64,000 nucleotides of DNA from Halicephalobus mephisto (GCA_009193035.1 SWDT01000001.1:1-64000), one strand, 5' to 3'; shown: positions 34,601 to 44,471, numbered from the stretch's first letter. The notes: generated from the letters alone by a model not told the origin. Made by a program: numbers and translations.

Positions 34601-34778
34601 CATTGGCATCAGCAACGAGTTCTCTCTGCCCTGTGGCAGTGTAATTAGATCCTGCATATTCCGCCGTTGGAGGTGGGGTTGGTGGAAAAATCACCGTCGT
34701 TGTTGGCTCTTGTCGTTTCAGAATTTTAGAATCCGAGATTCTAGACCAAAAAATTAAAAACAAAATTTTCAGAAGCAT
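25634..34778 (-). CDS. receptor-type guanylyl cyclase (natriuretic-peptide-receptor-like, gcy-28-like)
   Basis: Nineteen minus-strand exons give 1110 aa: 34474-34778, 34323-34432, 34096-34277, 33876-34050, 33539-33801, 32769-32919, 32496-32683, 31937-32115, 31812-31896, 30800-30955, 30576-30755, 30332-30533, 29080-29437, 28557-28599, 28222-28512, 26577-26681, 26399-26530, 26223-26354, 25634-25729. Order: signal peptide (1-17); ligand-binding ANF-receptor ectodomain with a Pro/Thr stretch near its start; membrane helix about 491-515; kinase-homology domain (about 600-845) in which HRD is HGS but DFG is kept (TDFGIANPL), so probably a pseudokinase; dimerisation helix ([20 protein letters not shown]); cyclase domain. 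The cyclase keeps metal-binding Asp ([18 protein letters not shown]), GTP-selective Glu (VETIGD) and Cys (YCLFGDT), and transition-state Arg (NTASRMES). It should make cGMP. Closest to the NPR-like GCY-28 group by eye. Confidence 0.93.
25730..26222. repeat. satellite in the last guanylyl cyclase intron
   Basis: Three units of about 90-100 bp starting cacttatttctaatttttaa and containing aaaattcaaaaataaatgaa followed by cttaattttttt; the downstream third decays. Confidence 0.7.
26682..28221. repeat. 1.5-kb guanylyl cyclase intron with a two-part tandem array and dispersed repeats
   Basis: From 26884 to 27300 an array alternates two related blocks. One is gaacgttgcaagcacattgc then aggtttgatttcaatgtcaac; the other shares the first half but continues with a longer spacer (gaagtttttacaaaatttaa). 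The first two pairs repeat nearly exactly with a 120-bp step, and the last two blocks are diverged. From 27340 to 27950 lie four copies of the gaacgaaaattcctg..tcaatcaactggattactgta dispersed repeat. From 27950 to 28221 nothing is identified. Confidence 0.75.
28600..29079. repeat. 40-bp tandem satellite in guanylyl cyclase intron
   Basis: About eight imperfect units of attcaaaaattacatttttt followed by ttatttttaatgaa fill 28600-28945; the final 130 bp before the donor is ordinary intron. Confidence 0.75.
29438..30331. repeat. guanylyl cyclase intron carrying copy A of an interspersed repeat (about 29487-30060)
   Basis: The repeat opens with ttgtaggaaattgtcccgga then gagaatgttcagagctttct and ends near atctggaagtttctg. 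A shorter, deleted copy B lies in another intron of the same gene (about 32963-33405). Internal motifs (gtctcgaccggaattcccgg; ctacagtaatcc) belong to a family dispersed over the window. Several 60-100-codon frames on both strands here are artefacts of the repeat. Confidence 0.75.
30956..31811. repeat. guanylyl cyclase intron with two copies of a GAGA-hairpin dispersed repeat
   Basis: Copies at about 31125-31276 and 31300-31475 each run gacgggaattctagaagttt, aggtaaacggaaagagagag, gaagaacgcgcgagagag, gagagtgaggacacgg, gttgccagatttacc, then ctcgctctctgcgcgggaat. The purine arm (gcgcgagagag) pairs with the pyrimidine arm (ctcgctctctgcgc), so each copy can fold back. Other copies lie at 47.3, 50.3 and 62.8 kb. 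Confidence 0.8.
32116..32495. repeat. AT satellite in guanylyl cyclase intron
   Basis: Seven or so 35-bp units of aataaaaatgttttttaaat followed by ttttttg, confined to this 380-bp intron. Confidence 0.7.
32920..33538. repeat. guanylyl cyclase intron carrying copy B of the interspersed repeat (about 32963-33405)
   Basis: Copy B matches copy A (29487-30060) at both ends but joins gagctttctgggaactacag directly to taacctaagtggtttggg, so about 270 bp present in copy A is missing. It also contains a later block (tctggactggaattttcgga) related to the same family. Confidence 0.7.
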
Positions 34779-36089
34779 GGTCAGAAGAGCCCTGAAAACC
34801 GCCGTACCTCGACTTCCTTAAAGAAATGACTGACCGTCTCTGGTGGATTTAGCAATTCAGAAAATGAAGCACATGACGTACAAAAGCTCCTTAAATCGTT
34901 AGACAGAATTCTCTCTATCCTTTTTTCGAAATGAAAATGTGGAAAAATCCAAATAAATCTTTATTCTGATTCACTTTTGTTGATAAAAAAAAGTCTTGTT
35001 TGTTATCGTATAAAATTTAGCCGAATTAGTTTGTTAGAAATAGAAATTTTTTACAAATCAGGGTACTTTGTATTGCCAAAGTTGACAGAGTTCATAACTG
35101 AAATTGAAGTTTTTCTAAGACAACAGTTGTAAATTTTACACTTAAAAAAAATTGTTTTATGAAAAATCAAAACTTCATATTTAAATTTTTTATTTTAAAA
35201 ATATGTCCTAGCATGAAAAGTTGAAATTTTAATTTCGAGCTTTATTATGTTTTATCAAAACTGAAATTGAAATATTTTCATCTAAGACAACAGTCATGAA
35301 TTTTGCACTTAAAAAAGTTGTTTTATAAAAAATCAAAATTTCATATTTAAATTTTTTATTTTAAAATCATGTCCTAGCACGAAAAGTTGAAATTTTAATT
35401 TTTCCATCTTAGACAACATTCATGAATTTTTTTCTTTCTAAAAATCGTACTTCATTTTGTCCGAATTTATGGATAAATCTTTGTTTAAATTTTTCGAATT
35501 GTAATATTTTTTTCTACGACATGACTTCCAAGCCACTTTTTGATTTGAAAAATTTCAATAAAGTTTAAATTATCAATTTAAATAAAAAAAGTTTTTAAAA
35601 TGGAAAAAATCAACAATTACTGTCTTGGGACGAAAAAGTTCGGATTTTGTCAACTTTTATGAAACAAAACAGAATTCAAAATCGAAATTTAGATTTTTCG
35701 CGTTGAGACACAACTTGAAATTTTCGAACTTTTCATCCTAAGACCCAGGATTATGTTTTGATTCCAAAAATTGAAACATCAATTTTTTGTAAAAAATACG
35801 GTAAATGTCCCATCAGCGGATTACGATCAAACGGAGAAAAACATTTATAACTTTTTTGAAAACAAAAATTTTTTAACGTTAATTTCATATTATATCGTAT
35901 CTTTTATAAATTCTTCGATTGCCCAAATTTGAAATTTAAAAAAATAATCCGACCAAAATCACAACAGTTTTATTAAATTGCATAAGATAAATTTTTTGAA
36001 ACAAAAGATTTATGAATATTGTTTCAACACGAAAAATTCAAATTTCAACATCGGATAATGATTGTCAAATTTGATAAACATGAGCATAA
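34779..36089. repeat. intergenic region with a 170-bp tandem duplication (35097-35420)
   Basis: The guanylyl cyclase promoter should lie in 34779-35000. Two roughly 170-bp units (35097-35266 and 35267-35420) share ctaagacaacagtcatgaat, aaaatcaaaatttcatattt and atgtcctagcacgaaaagtt. A third, partial unit follows at about 35405-35450. From 35450 to 36089 diverged pieces (cgacatgacttcc, tcttgggacgaaaa) suggest an old array. No gene is visible. Confidence 0.6.
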
Positions 36090-37791
36090 TTAACGGCCAA
36101 ATAAGACGAAAATCAAGGATAAAGTCGATGGAAGCACCATTGATGAAAAATTCGTCGTAACTTCCGTCGCAGGAGTCGTGGGAGTATTGTTGTCGATGAT
36201 GATATTCACTCGGGTCGTTGGAGTCAAAGGGGTGGAGGTAGCTGTCACAGGGGTAGTCGAAGAGTTCACAGTCGAAGTAGATTGATTAAATTGCGAAAAG
36301 AACGAAAAAGTGGTAGAAGGTTGTCCCAAGATGCCCCAGGGGGTCGTAGGATTCGGACTAAAGAAGAAAGGAGGAATCGATGTCGTAGAACTTTCAGAAA
36401 GCTAAAAAAATTATTTTTACTGTTACTCAATAAGGATTCTTCTAATCGAAGGACACCCAATCTAATAAATGTAGTCCCGAACGGAAATTGCCTACGCACC
36501 AATCATCCGGTCTACTGTAGCTAAGAGTTGTGAGTCAGCCGCGTCATTTTCTTTTTTTTCGCATGTTGTTGATATATCGAGCATTTTCAATATTTTCCTT
36601 TTTTTTCACACGATTCCAGAATGAGAAAATTTATTTCTCAAAAAATATATCTTACTGTAGTTAGAAGAGAACTCTTATTAGTAACACTATTATCACTATT
36701 GTTGTAATTTTTATTATTTTTGTTCCTACGTGTCGTTGTTGATATATTAAAAAGTTCTATTATTTCTCATGTGGTCCCAGAAAAAAAATTTTAAATTTCG
36801 ATAAACTAGAAAAATATTGAATATAAATTGCGTTGTTAATATTTTTATTACTTTTGTTTTTTATGTTTCTGATATACCAGATATTTCTAGTATATCCCTA
36901 TTTTCCATGTAGTCTTAGAACGAAAAATTCTGTACTTGAATCAGACGATATACTTTTAATTTGAAGAACATTAAGAATCAGATACTGAGGAAAAAGAAGC
37001 ACTTGTGGACAGGACACGTATGTAGAAGAGAAGACCGTCGTTGGATGAGTCATCATTGATTAGCTAAATTTCCGAAAGCCATGGAAAAGCTTCGGTTCCC
37101 AAGTGTACACTCAGGAGACCAAAAATGAAAGTCAGACGACTTAGAAAACACGGCTCCCCTCAAGTCCCAGATCAGAAACAATGGAAAACATGCTATGAAT
37201 CGCAAGCAGAGGCATTAAACATACGTTAATTGCAAATCTAAGTCATGCATTGTTATCTCGTTTTGGAAAAAGTTGAGTCAAGTGCCAAACCTCAGTTATC
37301 TTGTCATTGAAACAAAGCAACCTATCTTTGATGGGTCTTTTTGTTGTTAATTATGCTATTTTCGATATCTATCACTATTTAATATGTACTTATCAATGTA
37401 CAGAGAGTTTTACATGCTATATAATCCTAATCCAGAAATTTCTAGATTCATCTCTGGAGAATCCAGCTCCAAAACACCGACGACAACATGGCCTACGTAA
37501 AGTCAAAATTCCAGGCTATTTTTATTTTTAAAAACCTCTAAAAATTTACCTCGAGGCTATTTTGTGATAAAAGTTAATTTTTAAAATAATAAAGTTATTT
37601 TTTATATCATTTTTGATATCTTAGACAATTCAAAAATCGCTCATTTTACGGATATTTAAAAAAAAATTATTTTTAAAGAAATATTTAAAAAAAAATTATT
37701 TTTAAAGAAATATTTTTAAAAAATAGTTTACCTGTGAATTTACATTGATGAAAAACAACAAAATGACGATAATTTCGAAATATTTTTTCAT
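36090..37791 (-). CDS. small secreted Thr/Ser/Pro-rich protein, probably GPI-anchored
   Basis: Two minus-strand exons, 37732-37791 and 36090-36401, give 123 aa. Exon 1 is exactly a signal peptide (MKKYFEIIVILLFFINVNSQ). Exon 2 is a mucin-like stretch with about 40% Thr/Ser (for example STSTVNSSTTPVTATSTPLT), one predicted N-glycosylation site group, and no cysteine. It ends in a hydrophobic segment (MVLPSTLSLIFVLFG) with almost no cytoplasmic tail, preceded by small residues, which is the layout of a GPI-attachment signal. Such proteins are common on nematode surfaces. No family is recognised. The 1.33-kb intron carries a satellite fragment and a retrotransposon relic. The start was chosen because it begins the hydrophobic leader; phases agree. 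Confidence 0.75.
36470..36945 (+). repeat. fragment of the TTGATATATCAA/TACTGTAG satellite family in an intron
   Basis: Three or so diverged units in the same orientation as the 51.6-53 kb array: cccgaacggaaattgcctac, ccaatcatccggtctactgtag, gttgttgatatatcgagcat, cacacgattccagaatgaga, and repeats of these elements. Confidence 0.6.
36960..37230 (+). pseudogene. decayed C-terminal fragment of a non-LTR retrotransposon ORF
   Basis: The plus strand encodes KKKHLWTGHVCREDRRWMSH, the GHVxRxxDxRW motif found at the C terminus of many RTE/CR1-like reverse-transcriptase proteins. A stop follows, and about 90 bp later a shifted frame gives RRPKMKVRRL then QKQWKTCYESQAEAL, the usual RxGRPKxRW-like tail. 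Broken by at least one stop and one frameshift, and truncated at the 5' side, so inactive. It lies inside the intron of the GPI-anchored protein gene, opposite to its direction. Confidence 0.7.
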
Positions 37792-38229
37792 TATCGACAA
37801 ACTCTAAAATTTTAAATAATTTAAAAAACAAGAATGAAGGTCGATTTTAAAACACCCAAGAAACCTTACAATTTATGGAAAGATTAGTAGCTACGGCAAC
37901 TGCTCATTGAACAAAAACACCCAGCAGTAACCGTCTACTATTTTGCTTTTTTGATAAAAATTAAATAATTGAAACTAACGAAGTCCACGCAACCAATTCG
38001 TGAGTAATATTCACACTGCATCGATTTCCTGTTAAGATTGAAAAAAATTAATGTTTTTCAATGTAAAACATAATTTTTAACAAAGATCGCGTGAAGTCAG
38101 GTATCCTTTTGAGTACGAAAATAAACAAATCCGTTAATGTAGGGGTCAATGAACAGGTGCAACATTAGTGTTTTTTATAAACTGTTTTGAAATTTAAATG
38201 TAATTTTGTTTCCAAGAGGTTTTAAATTA

Positions 38230-39300
38230 CCGTATGTTGTCATAGTCCGTAGTATTTAAAGTATTGATTATGATTTATTTTATTAAAATGCAATAGAAAA
38301 GTTCTGTATGTTCTTGGAATGTTCAGAATACACTCTGTTGGATCGGGCACCTAGCCTTAATGGGAAGCGTAACCAACCGGGAGCACTTGGTCCCGAACGG
38401 ATTGCCTTAGTACCAATAAAGAACGTTTGGTCCCGAACGGATTGCTTTAGTATCAACAGAGAGCACTTGGTCCCGAACGGATTGCCTTAGCACCGATAAA
38501 GAACGTTTGGTCCCGAACAGATTGCCTTAGTATCAACAGAGAGCGCTTGGTTCCGAACGGATTACCTTAGTACCAATAAAGAGCGTTTGGTCCCGAACAG
38601 ATTACCTTAGTATCAACAAGAGGACATACAGTTTCTCTTGACGAGAAGTTGAGTTGTTTTGGTTTATGTCGATTTTGACATAGTGTATTCTTTGTACTGT
38701 GCTTGAGGCATTTATTTAATAAACCTTTCTATACTATTTCCCCTCCTCATCTAGACGTGGGTCACCCGGTGTGACGGATATAACACACTCCATAATTTGA
38801 ACTCTCCATGGTGTATTCTAGATTAAGTTTCAGAATTTTAGTATTTGGAACAAATTATAAAAGTTCTGGAATTACGGATTTTATTAAACATCCAAAGTAC
38901 CAAGATAAAACGATAAATTTTCATCTAACCTAAGACATATGCTGTTATTTTATTCTGACGGCATTTTTATAAACCACAACATAATCCATAATTTTGAAAT
39001 TATTAGTTGTAGTTTGTTCCACTTTAGTGTAATAAGAAAAATTTTCAGGTTGTTGGAATTCTTAGAACAGGACCTATAATTTGGGCTCTCAATAATATCC
39101 TTAAAAGTTATGTTTCAGAAGTTGTAACAGAAAATATGATTTTTCTAAATATTAAAATTCTGAAGAATAATCTAGAATACACCATGGAGAGTTCAAATTA
39201 TGGAGTGTATTCTGAAAATTCCAAGAACATACAGTACTTTTCTATTGCATTTTAATAAAATAAGTCATAATCAATAATTTTAAAATTACAAACCATACTG
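38230..39300. mobile_element. foldback MITE with long terminal inverted repeats, interrupted by a solo LTR
   Basis: Left (38230-38335, resuming 38786-38870) and right (about 39120-39300, inverted) arms match over about 180-200 bp. They include ttgattatgatttattttat, aatgcaatagaaaagttctg, tgttcttggaatgttcagaa, actccataatttgaactctc and catggtgtattctagatta. The arms begin TACCGTATG and TACAGTATG, suggesting TA target duplication as for Tc1/mariner-type elements. Without the inserted LTR the element is about 615 bp. No transposase is encoded. Confidence 0.8.
38336..38785 (+). mobile_element. solo LTR (450 bp) with 5-bp target duplication
   Basis: It begins TGTTGGATCG and ends GATATAACA (TG..CA with TGTT/AACA inverted ends). 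It is flanked on both sides by CACTC (38331-38335 and 38786-38790), the duplicated target inside the MITE arm. Removing it restores the MITE arm (cagaatacactccataattt). It contains a tandem array of about 41-bp units (ttggtcccgaacggattgcc then ttagtaccaataaagaacg, six copies at 38387-38620) and an aataaa (38719) near the usual R/U5 position. No internal retrotransposon sequence remains. Strand is inferred from the aataaa. Confidence 0.85.
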
Positions 39301-39473
39301 TACGTCATTATTTGGACGGAAAACTAAACTAGAAAGAAAGGAGCCGAAGCAATGGCCTGGGTATCAAGGAACATGGAGTACTGTAGGGTATGAGTGAGAC
39401 TCTCAGTCGTATTATGTGGGAGATTTATAATAATTGTATCTTTGCCTTATTTTTAGTGAAAATTATCATTATA

Positions 39474-39761
39474 TAGTGGAATCTCGATATAACGTCCCAA
39501 GCTATAAGGCACGGTTCCAGTGAGTTAGTTTGGCCCACATACAAATTTGCGAGAATTTACCCTCGCTATTACGCACCCTCAATATAAGACACCCCAGGCT
39601 ATAAGACAAGATTTTAAGGAATTTTAGTCATATTCGACCCTCGATAAAAGGCACCCCATGATATAAGACAAGATTTTAAGGAATTTTAGTTATATTCGAC
39701 CCAGGCTATAAGACACGATTTGTCCGGTCCCTTGAGGGTGCCTTATATCGAGATTCAACTG
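39474..39761. mobile_element. pogo/Tigger-like MITE, 288 bp
   Basis: Terminal inverted repeats tagtggaatctcgatataac (left) and cagttgaatctcgatataag (right, inverted) are flanked by TA on both sides (39472-39473, 39762-39763). The CAGTxGAATCTCG start is the pogo/Tigger-type terminus within Tc1/mariner. Inside, a unit ctataagacaagattttaag then gaattttagt(c/t)atattcgaccc is duplicated. It lies 25 bp past the F-box gene stop codon. Confidence 0.8.
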
Positions 39762-39785
39762 TACTTCTGTTTTCTATCCCAACAA

Positions 39786-41943
39786 TTATGTAAGTTTATT
39801 GCATTTTAGTGGCATTGAAATATACGATGGTCGAAAATCATGATTTAAAAAAACTGGCGGAATAATAAATCGATTTTCTTCCAATGTCATTTCCGAAAAT
39901 TCAATAAAAATTTTGCTGATTTTTCTATTTAATTTTGGTACAAAAGTAAGATCTATATTCTGATTCCTATGGAGGAAGAATGTAGCCGGATTGACTCTGA
40001 TTATTTCTGGATCAGTGGAACAAATATTTACAGCGAAACATTGTCGAGTAGTACAGCAAATCTGAAAAAAATTATTAATTTTTAAATTTAAAATTTTTTT
40101 ACCGTAAATTTAGCATGTTCTTTGTTGACGGATATGAAATCCACAGGTAATCCGCTTTGGTAAATCCGGAAAGGAAGATCTAAAGTACAGTAACTAAACG
40201 TTCTGATCAACGGCCGTCTCTCGGACAGCGAAAGTTGAAGACAATTGTGGTCGATGAAGTCTCCAAAAATCGTCAAAGAATCCGATCTTGATCTCGTGAA
40301 TTTCGGATAAAAATTGGACCAAGCTGTTCCGATTTGGTTTGTCCCGAAACATAGTGTTATTTCTTCGAATAAAATTTGTTTTTCGTTTGTTTTCCATTTC
40401 TGAAAATTAATTTTTATTAAAAACTTGTTTTACGAGATATTTTCGATTTTTTTAAGTACTTTCACACATAATTACTCATCCACGAAAATGAGGAAATTTT
40501 TTTTACTTATGTATTTTGGTTAAGAAATTTCTAAATTTATCTAGAAAGAATATAATTCCGAAAAATTGATTACAAAATTATCACAAAAAATCGAAATTTT
40601 AATTTAGTTTAGTTTCTAAAATCTTCCAAAAATTGGTGTCGAGAGTACTGAGTAAAAAAGTTTATTTTTGATTTTCTGAAATAAAATAATTGGATTTTTT
40701 AGAATCATAAAAATTAAATTTTTTTAATTTCAGGTCCCGACTGGAAAGTTCTCAAAATTCGTGTCGAGATTATTTCTTAGAAATTTTCATTTTTAGAACA
40801 ACATAACTATCATTATATGCTTTTCAAATCTTACAAATTCCTAATTTTACATTTTTCAGTCTCGACTGGAAAGTTCTCAAAATTCCATTCGAGACTATTT
40901 CTTTAAAAAGTTTATTTTTGATTTTCTGAAATAAAATGATTATGATTGGATTTTTTAGAATCATAAAAATTTAATTTTTTAATTTCAGGTCCCGACTGGA
41001 AAGTTCTCAAAATTCGTGTTGAGATTATTTCTTAGAAAATTTCATTTTTTGGTTTTTATTATTTAACAAACCTCGAGAAATTGAACTAAATCGGATATTG
41101 AAGGAACTGCTCCGAGGATTTGGATATTCGTTTCAGGAGAAGATAACGAAGAAACTATATCCGTTAAGTGGACGAGAGATGAGGAACAAGATAAATCAAA
41201 TACTCTAAGACGCTAGAATTTCGAAATTATTAATTTTTTTAAAATTAAAATTTTACTTTTAAGACGGATAACGAAGGCTGAAAAATCTGGAAACATCGGT
41301 CCCAACCGGATAATCGGATTTCTAATTCCTCGCATTTTCGAACAATTTGATGAAAAAACAAATTTTGGAAATTTTTTAAATTACAATTTTCAATAATAAT
41401 TTTTTTTACAGTAATTCTTTTAATTAAATATTGATGTTTTAAAAACGAAAAATCATCAAAAAAAATTTTTTTTTTTTGAATTTCGAAATATCCGATTATT
41501 TTTCCGTCTTCTTCGATTACTGTAATTTCACATGGATATTTTTTAAATAAAATATAATTTCTCTGAATTAAATAATTAAATTTTCGGTTGACTTCTCGAC
41601 AAGAATCCAAATCTTGTGGATTTAGATTTTCAAAAATCATACACAAAATTTCAGATGGCAATTTCGTTAAAGAAAAATTTTCAAATTTATCCATTAAATT
41701 TGATAATTTTAATTTTTTAACTGAAAAATATTTAATAAAATTTTTAAAATAAATTAAATTTTTACTTTCGTCTGATTCGATTTGACTCGGGAAATGATTC
41801 AAAATTCTTTTCAATGCTGATTTCATCCGGCGAAAACCGGACATTTTCGGATATCCCGCTTCTATATCCTTTGGCGATATGTAGCTGCTTCCAGAATTCC
41901 GTTTAAATCCCAGCTCATTTCCAGGAACATCCAAATATAGCAT
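39786..41943 (-). CDS. F-box protein, nematode-type
   Basis: Four minus-strand exons, 41257-41943, 41072-41212, 40103-40399 and 39786-40061, give 466 aa. The F-box lies at residues about 90-135 (FSLTKLPSEILCMIFENLNP then DLDSCREVNRKFNYLI) with the usual Leu-Pro start and Cys-Arg-x-Val-Asn-Arg-x-Phe. It should bind a Skp1-like protein and serve as the substrate receptor of an SCF ubiquitin ligase. The C-terminal 300 residues, including KIIIENCNLKNF and repeated hydrophobic strands, fit the rapidly evolving substrate-binding part of nematode F-box proteins (FTH/DUF38-like in style, not confirmed). The fourth exon lacks a known motif. Intron 2 (41213-41256) is short; intron 3 (40400-41071) carries one copy of a 460-bp duplicated block. 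Confidence 0.85.
40590..41057. repeat. duplicated block, copy 1 (partner at 48906-49366)
   Basis: About 465 bp, very similar throughout to 48906-49366 and in the same orientation. It starts atcgaaattttaatttagtt and ends catttttggttttt. Inside, tctcgactggaaagttctca and aaattcgtgtcgagattatt repeat three times, so the block is itself an internal triplication of a gactggaaagttc unit. It lies inside F-box intron 3. Confidence 0.85.
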
Positions 41944-42798
41944 TTTTTCGAATAAAAAAATAAAAAATAAAATTAAATAAAAAAAATTTAATTTTAATTT
42001 AAAATAAAATTAAAACTAAAATTTTTAAAAAGGTTTAAATTTAAATTTCTAAAAAAAGTTTAAATTTAAATTTTTTTAAAAATTTAATTTTTAAAAAGAT
42101 TTAAATTTAAATTTAAAAATAAAATAAAACTTTTAAAATAAAATAAAATTTTTAATTTAAAAAAATAAAAATAAACGAATATTCTACAGGAATAGAAGTT
42201 TGTAGAAGCTTCTGGAATCTCCCGGAATTTTAAAGCAGAACTCGAAAGGAATACCTGAAATCCATTTTTAGAAAAATATGAAAATTTACATCAAAATTGT
42301 TTCGAAAAAACTTAATTCTGATTTTTAAATAATTTTTAGAAAATTTACGTGGAGATTATTTTGAAAAAAATTTTATTTTTATTTTGTAAAACAATGATTA
42401 TATTTTCGAAGAATTATAAAATTTCTCCAATTTTAGTCTCAACTGGAAAGTTTTAGAAATTCCATTCAAAACAACTTTTTAAAAAAGTTCAGTTTTGATT
42501 TTAAAAATAATATAAAAATAATTATATTTTTAAAAATTACATGAATTTTACAATTCCAAATTTTGATTGAAAAATTCCAAAAATTCGCGTTGAGACAATT
42601 TTGTAAAAAAAATTTTTTTTATTTTTTAAGTAGTATAACTATAATTATATTTTTCGAAAATCAAAGGTACAATATTTTACAATTATAAATCTCGACTAAA
42701 AAGTTCCAAAAATTCATTTTAAAACAAATTCAAAACTTGTTTTAATTTTAAAAAATGATCAAATATTTTTAAACTAGTAGTTTTCCAACCAGTAAAGT
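41944..42798. other. F-box upstream region, AT-rich
   Basis: AT-only tandem steps (aaatttaaatttttaaaa) at 41950-42170, then three diverged copies of the ctcgactggaaagttc/attcgcgttgagacaatttt dispersed unit (42190-42740). No gene. Confidence 0.5.
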
Positions 42799-42921
42799 CT
42801 AAAAAGATAACAGCTGTTTTTCAGCCTTGTCGACGAAAGTGTAAACTGCCCATTTTTGATTTCCTTCGATCGGTTGACTGCCCTTCAAGTTCGCAAACGG
42901 GAAATAGCTGTCAACAATCAT
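42799..42921 (-). CDS. possible 40-codon small ORF
   Basis: This short frame stands out as ordinary-composition sequence inside AT-rich DNA: MIVDSYFPFANLKGSQPIEG then NQKWAVYTFVDKAEKQLLSF and stop. It lies 116 bp beyond the desaturase stop codon, on the same strand. No start context or signal peptide is evident and I do not recognise it. It could be a real microprotein, a remnant exon, or chance. Confidence 0.25.
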   Translation of the reverse strand: MIVDSYFPFANLKGSQPIEGNQKWAVYTFVDKAEKQLLSF

Positions 42922-43037
42922 TTCGATTTTTCGCAAATTAAGAACTCAATCAAAAATTAAAATTCAACTTATGTTTTATTTTCTATACATAAAACACCCT
43001 TATACTCAAAAAATAATGCAACTTTTTTAGAAATTTT

Positions 43038-44471
43038 TTATCCGTTAAGTTTGCTTTGCACAACTTTGGCCATGTTTTCCAATTGTCGCAAATTCTCCTC
43101 ATAACCAGTCGAATAATCATCAACCATATATGGCAAATTATTCTCTAGACAGAATTTCTTGACTAGAACACTGCATCTGTTCAGATTAGGACGAGGCATA
43201 GTCGGGAACAAATGATGTTCAATTTGATAATTCAGTCCTCCCCAAAGCCAGTCGATGAACATGGAAGGACGCATATTCCTCGTCGTCATGACATGAAGAG
43301 CAGCAAAGTTGTTCAATACACGAGAATTCTCCGGGAATTTGTCCACAGAGTTGTGATTGTAGGTGACGACATGAGCTACAAGGAACCCGGCTCCCATTTG
43401 AGTGATGACAAAGTACATAAAACGGATCAAGTTGGATGGAAGAAGATAAAGTTGCAAAAGAACCCAAAACCAATGAAGTCCTAGGGCAATCTGTTCAGCA
43501 AGAGCATGCTTACGGTCTTTCATGTATTCACTGCCGTTGGCTGTGAAGCAATGGACGATACTCTGAGCACACCAGGAGAACCGAAGAAGAGGAAGCATTG
43601 CCGTGAAGTAAAGATGCTGATATGGGATGATTTTCAGGAGGAAGTTCTCAATTGGTTCCTTGTACTTCAACAAGTCATCCGGGACCATAGCAATGAACGG
43701 AGCCAAGTCGATATCTCCATCCTGTTCGATCACATTAGTAGCTGCGTGATGAGTGTTGTGTTTGTCCTTCCACCAATCACGAGAAAATCCTTGTGCAAAA
43801 TTCCCCAAAAATAAGGACAAAACATCGTTGATTTTGCGATTCTTAAACGGTTGATGATGACAGAATTCATGAGTTAACCACCCGAGTTGTTGCCAGCTGA
43901 GGGCTACACAGAGAGCTGAAGCAAAGTAATGGCCACAATATTGCAAATAAAATCCTAAAAACATAAATCCCATAGTTTCGGCAATTTTCCTCACGAAGAA
44001 CCATGGACGAATTTCCATCAGCCCTTCTTCGTGGACTTGTTGACGGAGTTTCTCAAAGTTGAGGACAATTTTCTTTTCTTGTTCGATGGAAATATCGTAA
44101 GAATGAACATTGACTTCCTTGGGATTCACATTGTATTGCAAAGTTGGGTCTGCCTCATCTCCTCCAGGATACTCCATGACCTTGGTCTTCTCCATGAGTT
44201 TCAGTTGCTTGTAAGCAGAATTGCTTCCCTCATGAAAGGCATGAAAAATGTGAGTAGCATCTGCATCCCTAAACACACACTATTAATCAAGAGAAAGGAC
44301 AAAGTCCACTCTAATATAGCTCATCAATCTAACTTTTTTCAAAATGGAAACAAACTTGTATTGAGTGATGACGGAGCCTCCTGGATGAGAACTGACAAAC
44401 TCCTTACTGATGTCGAGCCATTTCCCGTTCACCTTGATACGGAGACTCTCCGGTGGTGGCACGTTCGGCAT
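43038..44471 (-). CDS. fat-3: delta-6-type fatty acid desaturase with N-terminal cytochrome b5 domain (FAT-3-like)
   Basis: Two exons, 44356-44471 and 43038-44268, give 448 aa, the usual front-end desaturase length. The start MPNVPPPESLRIKVNGKWLD precedes the cytochrome b5 heme motif HPGG (residues 29-32), with the second heme His in DADATHIFHAFHEG. The three histidine boxes are HEFCHH (172-177), HNTHH (209-213) and QIEHH (387-391, Gln replacing the first His, diagnostic for front-end desaturases). GFSRDWWKDKHNTHHAATNV and DGDIDLAPF match C. elegans FAT-3 better than FAT-4. It should place the delta-6 double bond in linoleic and alpha-linolenic chains in the ER. An acceptor-like cgtttttag lies 16 nt before the ATG, a probable trans-splice site. 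Codon use is C-rich. The fat-3 name is by similarity. Confidence 0.95.

Noticed and set aside
38387..38620. Regularly spaced 41-bp repeats considered as a CRISPR array
   Set aside because: Units are contiguous without unique spacers, lie inside an LTR, and the genome is eukaryotic.
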